Source: Glandiceps talaboti
Taxonomy: Eukaryota; Hemichordata; Enteropneusta; Spengelidae
Direction: 5' to 3'
DNA length: 60,000 bases
Assembly: GCF_964340395.1 (NCBI RefSeq)
Contig: NC_135553.1
Coordinates: forward strand, 9,648,501 to 9,708,500
Of the stretch, positions 49,724 through 59,934 are shown in pieces; position 1 is the stretch's first letter, and every line of letters starts with the position of its first letter. The notes under the pieces were generated by a model, which ran no database searches, was not told the origin of the DNA, and was given only the letters and a program-made list of their open reading frames with translations. The position numbers and the translations under genes were made by a program.

Positions 49724-52700
49724 GATGGTGGTGGTGATGGTGATGACAACGATGATGATCATGATGATGATGAATTTAAAGATTACAGCATTGCTACAAT
49801 GACAACAAATTGATATACTTGATGTATTAATCAACAAACAAAAACCGGTATCAGTGAAATATCTCACTTACTTGTCGCAAGCCTAATAGAAACTCCACAT
49901 ATACATCGCAAGATTCCATTTCTTCTAATCGAAAAGATGTAAAATACAACATGATGTGTTGCTTATCAGGTACTCTGATCTCCCACATACAAGTCTGGGT
50001 CACCTCTAGAGGGTTTAGTGACGATACAGAAACCATACCTCTAACAGACGACAACATATCGCCACACTGATCTATTGGAGATAAAGGTAAACAATGCTCA
50101 ATACACCGCTGTTTGACAAGGTCAATGATATGAAATGTTTTGTTTAAAAAAAATAGGCAAAAATTTGGGAATTCTTTCTAACAGTCTTTTTGACTTTGTG
50201 ATCAGAAATTTTCATTTGAAACTGAAAACTGACACGATCAATACCAACCTTTATATTCAACCCTCTTCACGTTACAATTGCGGCCATCTTCTGCTAACTC
50301 ATAACCATGGTAACAGTTACACACATAACCAGGAACCATATTATGACAAGAATGTTGACAATCATCAATTCCCAAAGCACACTCATCTGAATCTACCTAG
50401 AAATTAAAATAATAAAAACAATGACAGAAAAACAACGGTAATAATCTTTATAGCCCGGATATGGGTTTTAAGGACTGAGGTCGTGCAGCAGAAGGGCCTG
50501 ACTTTAGGAGTGCCTGTAAGCTGTACTACTGAGGTCCACAAAACACATATCTGGGCCATAAAATTTTCATCATATACCCTATGTAGTGGCATGGAAACAT
50601 CATGTAAATCACATAAATTGATTATAAGTGAAACATTATTTTTGCAAAAAAATGTACCACAGTAATTATATTGAGGACAAATCAAAAACCAAATCACTGA
50701 GCAAATGGATATCAACAAGCACGCCACTTACTATATTGAATCAAATCATGCCATGGCGTGATATGGAAAATTATTGCATGGGTTCAATACATGCACGCTC
50801 CATTGAATTGTATAGGAAGAGATACTGGGTACATATGATAATGCTAGATGAGGATTTCACCTTAATATATACAACTGACTCAACCCACTAAGATAATGTG
50901 TCAATCAATCATGAAATATTTCCCTTTGTGACTGGCTGATCCTGTCTAACGGTCAAAAAGCCCCAATCTCATTGGTTGATTCTGATCACATGATGACACC
51001 ACTGACATCATCCTTAGGTAGATTTAAAACCCACAAAAAATTCGTGTCCTGTTTTCTGGTCAACACTTCATTAAAGTGAAATATTGAATTCAAAAGTTTG
51101 AGCAAGTGTTGAGAGGATGTAGTCGAAAATCAACCAAGAACAAAAATCATGGTATAGAATTCTACTCTGCAGATTAATTAATCTATATTCAACTTATCTG
51201 AAAGGAAAGTACTTTGATACTTTGACGTAATACTCACCAATGCCGTATGATACATACAACAGATTTCTAAAATCTGCTTTCGTTGTTGATGAGTCGACAC
51301 GTAATTCTATGACCATCTGATGGTAAGATGATACAAGTGGTGGTGGTGAGCTGTTACAGTACTTGCCATGGAATCTATTGGTAGAATGTAAATTGAAGGG
51401 TTATCATCACATGCCAACAAAATACATTGATACTTTAACCATATCACTTTTCCTTTAAATTATACTACTTTGCCACAAAACTGCACTGATTACTCTATCA
51501 ATCTACAAACTTTCAACAAGTGACGGCGGTGAGCTGTTACAGTACTTGTCATGGGGGTCTATCGATGGAATCTAAACCTAAAGGTTATCATCACATGCCA
51601 ACAATTTGTTTTGAAATACATTGATACTTTAACCATATCATTTTTCCTTTAAATCATTCTACTTTGCCGCAAAACTGCACTGACAACTCTATCAATCTAC
51701 AAACTTTCAACAAACTGTAGTGGATAGCATTTTACAGAAACAGGAAATACTGGGAATTGTTTCAAGTTAATCAATACAACACAGCATGGATCTATATACA
51801 AAACCCAAACATTGTTTTCTTGCTCTGTAAGCATGTTGTAGTTCTCAACTTAAGAGTGTTGAATTTAGTCTTGCATATTTCAGATGAAACACTCAGCTTT
51901 CACCAGCTGTTATTGTCTGCATGAACCATGTATGGTAAGAGTTGATGAAAGCCGAGCGACTTCATCAAAATATACCTGGTGACGAAACAATGTTCTGAGT
52001 CCTGAACTACAAGTACTACAAATCTATATGTGTGTCATTGTCTATTGTCTGCAAAATCATCACTATGTATAACTGTGGAATATCATTTTACTTTTTATCT
52101 ATATATTTGTCATTTGTCTGTTTCTCCTTACTGTTGATGTCTGATTGAAAAGGTCATTCATATCTCAAAAGTGGAATATCGATTATGTTGACATGAAGTT
52201 TACGGCCAACACATTTATGTTGACATGAAGTCTACGCCCATAACATCTATGCTGACATGAAGTCTATGGCCAACACTGCTAAATATCTGTATTAACACCA
52301 AGTTTATACCACCCTACTCTTAAAATCTCAAATAACATCGATATGAAGTCTACGCCCAACACTGCTAAATATCTGTTGACATGAAGAATACACTGCTAGA
52401 TGTCAATTGCATCAATGACACATACCACTCCCTACTCTGATAAATCTCTATTCTATTGATATGAAGTGTACACAGCCCTGCTCTACTCACTCAACCTCAA
52501 AGTTGTAAACCACAAACTAGATTATACAGATCATATCTTGAGCTGTTGCAGGTCTGGTATGTTAAAGAGTTCAACAAACTATCAATGACATAACTTTTGG
52601 TACTGAAAATTTCTACTCGACACAGAGTCAAGAAATTTCTTAGAAGTAAAAAAAATCCCAAATCTTCATTGATGTCTCATCAGCACTGTCAGGGATGTAC

Positions 52701-55700
52701 TACAAATGGGCTATTGTCAGAAATGTCAGCTAAAACTTGGGATTTGCTTCCAAGAATATTGTTTTTGACTCCGTGAGTAGAAATTTTCATTACTAAGTTT
52801 TAACCCACAGTCCATGAACATTCATTCTGGCACACGTTTTCTAGTCCAACACTCACAACAATACAATCTTTGTGAAATTAAACCACATAGTCTAACATTG
52901 AAGAAATTGTCAGTGGTACAGTTGCTTGTATTGTTGTCATTATCAATGCTTTATGTAGAATAAAATACTGACATTGCTGTGGGTAGAACATCTTTCTTTT
53001 CTCTCACTTTTTAAACTTTTCAACAATTTGTGTAATAGTTTGTATCCAAAGTGTACCTTAGAATTAGCATTCAACAAGCGACCTATCGGTCAGAATAGCT
53101 CCGCTGTTTTTTTTTTAATTTAATTTTTTATTTTGGTGACATGTAGAAGTGGTTCAGGTCTTCAGCTCTTCGAGTCACTATGCAGTTTTGTTTTAGCGAT
53201 GCAATAAAGTGGTTAGTGGTTTCATATGATGTCTCACTATAAAACACATTTTACACAGAAGTTGGTAATGTATTGTACTTTTATACCATAGTCACCATTT
53301 TATAACAAAAATCTACTGTTATGAAAAATTGCACAAAATCTCAGAAAAAAATGACTGGGAAATGCACACAAGAAAAAGAAAAAAAGAGGATTTTGAGGTT
53401 GGCTATAAGTAATTCCAGTGTCTTACAGCTGTAACCCTGGAAAATTTTAATGAAGAATGAAATAAACTAGGGATCTAAAATAATTTTGAGGCAATTTGAA
53501 TTTCAATTTTCTAACAAATTTACAAAGTCAACAACATTCAACTTGTTCTAGTTGTGGTAGATATATATAGGGAAGAAATGTATTAATCGCCATCTTAGTT
53601 TCCGTACGGCGACAATCTCAAGTACCCGGAAGAGTCATTCTCAGCCATACGTTACAGTGGTAACACTCGTTCATGTTCGGTTACCTTTCACAAAGAAAAC
53701 ACAACGAAATGGTTGAAATGGTCTTTTTTTAATTTCTTTTCATCACAACAACAAAATCTGCGTGATCAAAAGTGTTGTAAACTAAACCAGAAAGAATTAT
53801 CGGACTGGCTAAACTTCCCGATGAACTGGAAGGTCCTACTACTTCCAAGTAAGCCTCGATAGTACTATAGTACGTGAGAAAATCGTCTCAAACTAGCGAT
53901 ACAACTTTCAAAATATAACTTGACATGTCTTCATTTGTTAGAGTTATACAATTCAAGACGGGTTTTCACTCGAAAACAACAATTCTGTGAATAATGACAC
54001 TCTGAACGCAGCGATTTCTCGGACGATGTTACCACTGTAACGTATGGCTGACAACGACTTGCTTCCGGGTTAGTCCCTCGTGCATACGGGTGGATTGTCG
54101 GCGATTAATACATACATGTACATGTACATCGTCTGATATTTTAATTCACAGTGTTTTTTGTGACCGGCGCCTGTCAGCAGACTCTGCCATTTTTTTCATC
54201 ATTCCATTGTATTTAAACCTTGTACTTGACATTTCGCAATATTTATAATTCTCAACAAAATACCTCAACATGCCTCACTTCGCTCGTACTCAAAGCAGCC
54301 CCGCACGTAGTCCTGCTTGCATACGGAGGAATTCGGGACTCGATTCTGACAATTGTCCCTCCCCCTCCGGTGTTTAGAGTCAAGTCAGTAATACAGACTC
54401 GTGCACCCGAGGACTACCCCGCGCGGTATGATCACTGACACTGATGACATGATGAGAGAGAACCTTTTCGGATTTACATGTAAAACGGGGAAAGATACGC
54501 AAAACATAATGCAAAGTCTGAAGCCAAATTAAAGTTGTAATTATTTTAATTATTTTTACTTGCCAAATATTTGCATTTTGGAAAGGCAAGACACGTTCAT
54601 GTCGTTTAACTTTACATGTGAACTGTCGGCCATATTTAAACTTCAACCGCATGCCTGGCATGCCCTTCCTTAAGCAAGTTGTCTGAATTCTGGTTCACTG
54701 TCATTCCAAATTGCACGACAATATAGAATTAACCACAAGTTACATGTTATCTGAAAACATCACACTTTTATAGTGGGTCTGAAGTGTGATTTTAGTGAGT
54801 ACTAAGAACGTCCCGTGTTGATACTCAAGATACTTGCTGTGGAAAATCGCTCGGTCGAATGAGGTCACCTTCAGCTTCTGGTCGAATCAGGATAGAGTAT
54901 GCAAATGAGGATGTTGCGGATTGGCTGATAATGTAGAAGGGTGCTGAATTGGATTTGAAGTTTACAACCCTGTTTCGAACAAACGCTTGTCATTTGGGCG
55001 CCCAATGCGTAGAATTATGACTATAGCACATATTACATTGCTTGTTTGACGTCAATAGTGTCTTTTGAAAAGTGGCAGTTTACTTAAAGTCTCGTCGACT
55101 GATTTCCAATATGGCGTCGGTCATTATGCTCATTAACATATTCATTTTTTTTTCAAATTACAAAAAAAAAATCATAAAAAATAAAAATGAGGATGTGCTG
55201 ACTTGAAATTAACAAATCTGAGTAAGCTACCCCCTGCGCATCAACACGCCAGATATCAAAGCAATCTAATAAGAGGTTTTCAAGGAGTTGATGAAAATGA
55301 CATTTTATGAAAAAAAATCATAAAAAATTGAAAATGGCACAGATCAACTTGGCATGAACAAATCTGAATAGCCTCCCCCCAGGGAACATGCACACCAAAT
55401 ATCGAAGAATTCCGACTGTCACTTATGGAGTAGATAGTAAAAATATAAAAGTTTGACGGACACCTATGATTCACTCTACTCTCTATACCTCAATACCCAC
55501 CTATACCTAAAGCTACGCTTTCAGCTTTCGCTGACAGCGGAGCTAAAAAAAAGACAATTAACAAAACAAAAACACAAACAACAAACACACCATTACAGTG
55601 AAAAAAATCTCCTGAAAGAAAGATTTAAAGCTCAGATACACACATACTCGTGGTATGTGCACAAGTGTTTATAAGTAAGCGTGCAAATACCCCCCCCCCC

Positions 55701-57222
55701 CCCCCCCCCCCGAGTACTCACGTGGCATGGGGTTGTTTATTATTACATCTATGTTTCTCTGAAATGGCAAATTTCCATAAAAATACAGCGCAATCATGTG
55801 ATTTTGTGTGTAGCGAACAATCGCATCCTCATTTGCATATCATTTGCATGCAGGTATGCAATAATGTTTTCGGTATTGCACTGCAGTGAAAATATCACTA
55901 GCATGCACACACACCCGTACAAGTAATCTCTGGTAATAAATATATGGAGTCTAACAATCATAAAAAGAAAAAAAACTGACACACAAAACATTACCTTGAG
56001 TGTTCCTGTAGCCAAATTGTATTCTTTGTGATGTTGTTTTCTGTTATTCCTGTTAAAGCAGTTTCATAGACCAGTAGATAGCTTCTTTCACAGCCCTCAC
56101 TGTACGGTATGTTCAGATACACATCGTTTAGAAAGATTTGATCACCTTCATTCCCTGAAGAGAAATACATCAAATGTTAGTATGTATGTCAGGTAAGACA
56201 AACCCTCCAATAGTTGCAACCAAATTCACCAACACCATGTAGTATGTCTGGTGACCTTGTAGCATGTACAATAGGATATGATATAATATGATATCTTGTA
56301 TTACCCAAGAGTGCCTGTGTGGTACCTGGTGTGTGTGTGGGGGGGGGGGGGGGATTTGCACTCATCATGACAGTCACAAACCATTAGCGGTCCAAGTGCA
56401 ACAAACCCGCGGGCTTGCCTGGCGAAAACGGGTGTCATAAAAGTTGTTTGCATCTCTAAAGCTGTTTGTAGCATTACTTATAATAGCCTAATAAATTGAT
56501 AACAACTGATATAAGACAGAGATAAGGTTTGCCTCAATTGCAGTCCATGCAAACGGCCGAATAGAGGTTTTACAGCTGTTTACTTGTGTTATGTAAGAGC
56601 CCATCATCACATGTGTAAATATTGGTACTCTTTGATAACAAGTCAACTTGCTTGGCTAATGGCTTGTCCCAGTAATGTACTTGCAAGTACTTGTGCAAAA
56701 TACCGCAAGTATGCCACACATGTCTGGTGACCATGTAGCATGTCTGGTGACCTTTCCAATAACTAGTGCCTCAACCAACTCCCTTATTGTAGTCTACATT
56801 GAATAAACCAACTACATTCTCATTCACCAACATCCTGAGGAGGATATCCTGTAGCATGTCATATAAGACAGACCTTTCTGATAAACAGTGCCCCCAACCA
56901 GCCACACGGTTACAGCCTACATTGAATCAACCAGCTATATCCTGCAGCATGTTAGATAAGAAGACTTTTCCAGTAGACAGCACCCCCAACCATCAAGGCT
57001 ATAGGCCCGCCTTGAATCAACCAGGTTTAATCCACCCGCGTCCTGTGGCATGTCAGACGTAACATGAAATGGACCTTTCCGATAAATAAAGCCTCCAACC
57101 CACCACACTGATTATAGACCTACCTTGAATCAACCAGCTGCAATCTAATTCACCCACATCTCGTAGCATGTCTGGTAAGACTGATATGGTACCTCTGGTA
57201 GAGTTCAAGAATCCACCACATT
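48958..57222 (-). CDS. CUB1 - calcium-binding EGF - CUB2 gene (exons joined by splice phase; incomplete at both ends)
   Basis: Reading down the minus strand, exons 57222-57124, 56154-55995, 51374-51238, 50392-50249, 50071-49872 and 49114-48958 join with matching phases (1-1, 1-2, 2-1, 1-1, 1-0, 0-1). They give one open frame with CUB1, EGF and CUB2. Both CUB domains have the four expected cysteines; the EGF has six and a calcium-binding DSDEC start. This CUB-EGF-CUB order is known from C1r, C1s and MASP proteases (followed by CCPs and a serine protease), from tolloids, and from some non-enzymatic proteins. The Tyr-Asp normally after the third CUB cysteine is missing in both domains (CERSY and CDVYV), so the usual CUB calcium site may be lost. 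The product should be secreted or extracellular. No signal-peptide exon, CCP or protease exon was found in the window, so I give no symbol. The first exon may be joined to the CUB end at 59935-60000. Confidence 0.8.
49316..49772. repeat. (GGT/GAT)n trinucleotide tract filling a CUB2 intron
   Basis: GGT, GAT and occasional GAC/GTAG units for about 457 bp. It occupies some 60% of the 757-bp intron between the two CUB2 exons. Frames of Ile/Thr/His (minus) and Val/Met (plus) across it are artefacts. Confidence 0.92.
49872..50071 (-). CDS. CUB2, first half (exon)
   Basis: Acceptor CCAATAG and donor ACAA|GTAAGTG. It reads DQCGDMLSSVRGMVSV, then TCMWEIRVPDKQHIMLYF and CDVYVEFLLGLRQ: CUB cysteines 1-3 with the typical C.W.I spacing. 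An alternative acceptor five bases later (ATCAG) would start directly at the first cysteine in phase 0. I prefer the upstream one because it matches the phase-1 EGF exon end. Confidence 0.83.
50249..50392 (-). CDS. Calcium-binding EGF domain (exon)
   Basis: Entered after CTAGGTAG, phase 1: (D)SDECALGIDDCQHSC, then CHNMVPGYVCNC and GYELAEDGRNC: six cysteines in EGF spacing. The D.DEC start and the CHNMVPGYVC stretch fit the calcium-binding EGF pattern, including the C.N....Y.C consensus for Asn beta-hydroxylation. Preferred donor AAAG|GTTGGT (phase 1, symmetrical exon). AAC|GTGAAG a little earlier would give phase 0 and pair with the alternative CUB2 acceptor. Confidence 0.85.
51238..51374 (-). 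CDS. CUB1, last part (exon)
   Basis: Acceptor ACCAATAG and donor ATTG|GTGAGT. It reads FHGKYCNSSPPPLVSS, then HQMVIELRVDSST and DFRNLLYVSYGI: the fourth CUB cysteine and closing strands. CNSS is an N-glycosylation sequon. It enters in phase 2, completing an Arg codon begun in the 55995 exon, and leaves in phase 1. Confidence 0.83.
51336..51710 (-). repeat. 183-bp tandem duplication containing the start of a CUB1 exon
   Basis: GAGCTGTTACAGTACTTG occurs at 51348 and again at 51531 with the flanking intron. The second copy includes the first 35 or so bases of the CUB1 exon and an acceptor-like CGATAG, but has an extra base that shifts the frame and lacks the rest of the exon. Confidence 0.85.
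52175..52480 (+). repeat. Degenerate tandem array in a CUB1 intron
   Basis: Repeating GACATGAAGTCTACG.CCAAC and CACTGCTAAATATCTG segments, unit about 35-70 bp, heavily diverged. Confidence 0.7.
53578..54113. mobile_element. MITE-like element with about 87-bp terminal inverted repeats
   Basis: The left end (53578-53664) ATGTATTAATCGCC ... GACAATCTCA...CCCGGAAG...CAGCCATACGTTACAGTGGT is inverted at 54028-54113. The interior of about 360 bp has no frame. It is inserted in the 4.6-kb CUB1 intron and is richer in CpG than its surroundings, as is the flank to about 54440. Confidence 0.75.
55690..55711. repeat. Poly(C) tract
   Basis: Twenty-two consecutive C directly before the dispersed element at 55724. 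Confidence 0.9.
55724..55945 (+). mobile_element. Dispersed short element, copy 3 of 3
   Basis: Same blocks as 13480-13700, including TGCAGGTATGCAATAATGTT, TTCGGTATTGCACTGCAGTG and CAAGTAATCTCTGGTA. Its right end lies about 50 bp from the CUB1 exon at 55995-56154. Confidence 0.65.
55995..56154 (-). CDS. CUB1, middle part (exon)
   Basis: Acceptor TTTCTCTTCAG and donor TCAAG|GTAATG. It reads (G)NEGDQIFLNDVYLNI, then SEGCERSYLLVYE and NNITKNTIWLQEHS: the third CUB cysteine in the usual C..SYLLVYE strand context. NIT is an N-glycosylation sequon. It enters in phase 1 and leaves in phase 2. Confidence 0.8.
56743..57172 (-). repeat. Irregular tandem array derived from the end of the first CUB1 exon and its intron
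   Basis: Copies of the exon-end/donor segment (plus strand CTTGAATCAACCAG; the true one starts at 57124) recur near 57011, 56931 and 56798, each with GCATGTC and CC.ACC segments. Spacing varies (about 113, 80 and 133 bp). The copies lack the second CUB cysteine or the frame, so they are not exons. The donor position reads GCGGGC, GTAGGC and GTAGAC in the three copies. Fragments continue to about 56226. Confidence 0.8.
57124..57222 (-). CDS. CUB1, first part (exon)
   Basis: Acceptor TTTTCCTAG and donor TCAAG|GTAGGT. It reads CGGFLNSTRGTISVLPDM, then ELDCSWLIQ: the CGG start and C.W second-cysteine region of a CUB domain. NST is an N-glycosylation sequon. Phases 1 and 1. A phase-1 entry fits the upstream exon ends at 59935 (YYI+G) or the possible microexon at 57994. 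Confidence 0.82.
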
Positions 57223-57704
57223 CTAGGAAAACAATTTCAGATCACACTCGGTTAAATGTGCAAAATTATATCATATTATTTGTCTTGTCAATGATGTGCA
57301 ATTATGTCTGCATTTATAACATACCTTTTACTTGAACATGACTTTGTACGATTTTAGGGGTGTAAATGCCTGTTGCATTCTAATATTATTAAAACGTACT
57401 TATGCTATCATTCACTATACCGACAGAACTCAAACCTGCTATTTAGCAAAATACATGAACAATTCGATGACAAATTATTTTACATACAATATAATGCCGA
57501 GGAAACCCCTTATGTTGTCAAGGGTGCTTATAAAGCCAGGATATTATTTTAATGTTACCAGTACAAAGCAGTTGATGATTAGAACATAAATATCGATACC
57601 ATAAAACATTGGCCAGATCTCACCAATAGCTTAAATATACACTGCCTTGTTATACTCCTATTCACTGAGGGTGACTTAGTTGTTTTGCGCTAGCAAGCAA
57701 TAAC

Positions 57705-57805
57705 TTAGGTACACCGTGATAGGGCACCCTCGTACATCGGTCAACCCCTTCCCAGAAAGGAGGACAGCGAGGGCTGAACGTCACAACGTATCATACAATC
57801 TACAA
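57705..57805 (+). repeat. Dispersed repeat shared with 48541-48640
   Basis: See the 48541 entry. Both copies are on the plus strand, one in each flank of the CUB-EGF-CUB exons. Confidence 0.6.
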
Positions 57806-57993
57806 GCAATATTGTTTAGATTCACTTCACTAGTAAATAAAACTGTATAGTTTTACATTTCACAAGAACATTGTAAATGAGCATACCAGACACTGTGATA
57901 ACTTTTAGAGGGTACACGTTTATACAGAAAATAACATGTCCATGGTGTCTAGATTACTGATTTCAAAAAAAGAGAAGAGTTTTAACCACATAC

Positions 57994-58015
57994 CTGGGAC
58001 ATTTCTCTCTGTAAC
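57994..58015 (-). other. Possible 22-bp microexon
   Basis: A strong acceptor (GTGTTTTCTTGTAG) and donor (CCCAG|GTATGT) bracket 22 bases. In phase 0 it reads VTERNVP plus one base, which joins in frame to the first CUB1 exon (...VPE-CGG). It would need a phase-0 donor upstream, for example CCACAG|GTGGAA inside the 58821-59329 exon. Suggestive only. Confidence 0.3.
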
Positions 58016-58820
58016 CTACAAGAAAACACACGCTCCATGTTCACAGTTGATGTATTAAAAAGACAAGTTGAGTTTATATAAGAGATTTTTAAATTTTGTT
58101 TTGTGATGTAGACATTTTTAGAAGTAGAACCAGTTAATAGTGAAATGTGATGCACTCTTATGTTTGTGTGCAGAATGACCAATCTCTTCCAGGATCCAGG
58201 GATATTTGTTACAAAAAAAAAATAGCGAGGTTGGTTTGTCATGCATGTTTTAGTTCAAATGGATTTGAGCATTGCGGCTTTTTATACAAATCATACATCA
58301 GTAAGTTACAGACCTACAGATGTAAAATTATTTGTGATGACATTAATACATGCATGCAAATATGTGAATGTATCTGTTAAGTATGTAAATGTGAAGAAAT
58401 TTGCATAACAAAAGGACATGGATGTAAGTAAACGGACAAAATAGTATGTATAGTTGTGTGTGGGTGACATGAAATGTACATTTGCATAGCATCAGAATAG
58501 CAAAATGAAATATATATGTATATATATATATATATATAAAGATAAACTTGAGTTAAAATGAATATAATGATGTATACATATTATCAGCATTGACATCAAT
58601 CAGATAGTTCCTATTTTTGGTCAGACTTGCCAAGCAAATGGTTGACATGGTGGCGGATGAAGGCAAGGAACATTGAGCATATTTTTTGCACTATTACAGC
58701 CAAGAAGCAAGTTTTTATTTAATCATATAGTTTACTTCTTACATTGTAAATTGAGAAGGATCATTTAGCTTATACAAGCTGGGATGAAGGCAGGAATTGC
58801 TTAAATGAGGTGGGGGTGGT

Positions 58821-59329
58821 TTAATCGGCTTGTCGCAGACTGCCTTCCACATCAGGAACTGATCCTGGTGGGGTGTCCACAGTCTCGGGGTATTCATTTG
58901 TGTATCCTGCTTGTGAGGGACTTATACTTCCCCCTTCAGGAGCTGATCCTGTTTTGGAGATCCCAGTCTCATTGAATTCATCAAGCGGATTAATGTATTC
59001 CACCTGTGGTGGGCTACCCTCCCCTTCAGTTACTGATTCTGTCGGGGGGATTTCATTGCCACTGTAGTCGTCATTTGAAGTAGTGTTATCTGGAGCAGAT
59101 TCATCACTATGCAATACTGATAAGAATCTTTTTTGGCAGAAACAAAAATGAAAAAACAAACAAACTTGTTTGCATGGAGCTTGTGTTGTAGTTGACTCCA
59201 CAGAAGTTGGGTGTGGTCCGAAGTATTTGATAAATTCTGTTGTCCAGGCAGAGTCCCCACTACCAATCGGGAATATTGGATCCCCGCTACCACTCCACGT
59301 GAAAGAACTACCAGAGGATTCCAGGGAAT
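58821..59329 (-). CDS. Terminal exon with Ser/Thr/Pro/Glu-rich repeated tail after a CUB domain
   Basis: Acceptor TTTATTTTCAG, phase 1, joins the CUB end at 59935 in frame (YYI-D-SLESSGSS). It runs 168 codons to TAA at 58821-58823. It encodes SGSGDPIFPIGSG, a linker ending TTTQAPCK, a short odd Phe/Cys-rich stretch, then an acidic tail of three diverged repeats (GNEIPPTESVTEGEGS, TGISKTGSAPEGGSIS, TVDTPPGSVPDVEGS). No transmembrane helix of full length. The Phe/Cys stretch (about 59140-59185) looks like decayed intron with an acceptor-like pyrimidine run. It may be the end of a separate CUB gene, or an alternative last exon of the CUB-EGF-CUB gene. Confidence 0.6.
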
Positions 59330-59593
59330 CTGAAAATAAATAGTTGTAAGACTACATGTAAGAATTACCGACATGTCTCTTTTTTTTATTAACTATCACT
59401 ACTTCCCTGACATACAATGAAAATGATGTCACCTGAAACAGTGTTGTCTGACTCAACCACAATCTTTCTTAACAATGCTAAATATATTACCATTGTCATA
59501 AAAACACAGGCCTCTTTGTGACAACCACACTACACATGCCACCAAGAGGCAGTTTTTTGTTGCTTCAGCACAAAAATGCTATGCCATGTGATT

Positions 59594-59594
<1 letters not shown>

Positions 59595-59659
<65 letters not shown>
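59595..59659. repeat. (CA)n microsatellite
   Basis: About 32 CA units. Confidence 0.95.
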
Positions 59660-59661
<2 letters not shown>

Positions 59662-59704
59662 ACTGAGAAAGTCACCTATGTAATATTTTGCTGTCTTGAC
59701 TTTA
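59660..59704 (-). repeat. Partial duplicate of the CUB exon end at 59935
   Basis: AGTCACCTATGTAATATT and CTGTCTTGAC match 59930-59978. On the minus strand it reads VKTAKYYI plus donor GTGACTT, against VKTGFEAKYYI in the true exon, so it is a copy with a 9-bp in-frame deletion and no visible acceptor. Confidence 0.7.
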
Positions 59705-59734
59705 GTAACAGACACACACACAGGGACTGTGACA

Positions 59735-59757
59735 GACAGACAGGCAAACAGGCAGGC

Positions 59758-59792
<35 letters not shown>

Positions 59793-59835
59793 TGCAAACT
59801 CACAGACAGACAAACAGAAACAGACAGGCAGAGTC

Positions 59836-59895
<60 letters not shown>

Positions 59896-59920
59896 TGACA
59901 GACAGACAGACAGACAGAAT
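59735..59920. repeat. (CAGA)n microsatellite
   Basis: Two long CAGA blocks with a diverged middle, immediately beside the donor of the 59935 exon. Confidence 0.93.
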
Positions 59921-59934
59921 ACCAAGGAAGTCAC

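Noticed and set aside
49187-49867. 226-codon Ile/Thr/His-rich minus-strand frame
   Set aside because: Translation of the trinucleotide tract in the CUB2 intron; the real coding exons end and start outside it.
56799-57062. Plus-strand 87-codon frame with NQPA/CSM repeats
   Set aside because: It lies in the intronic array derived from the CUB1 exon edge and merely reflects its periodicity.
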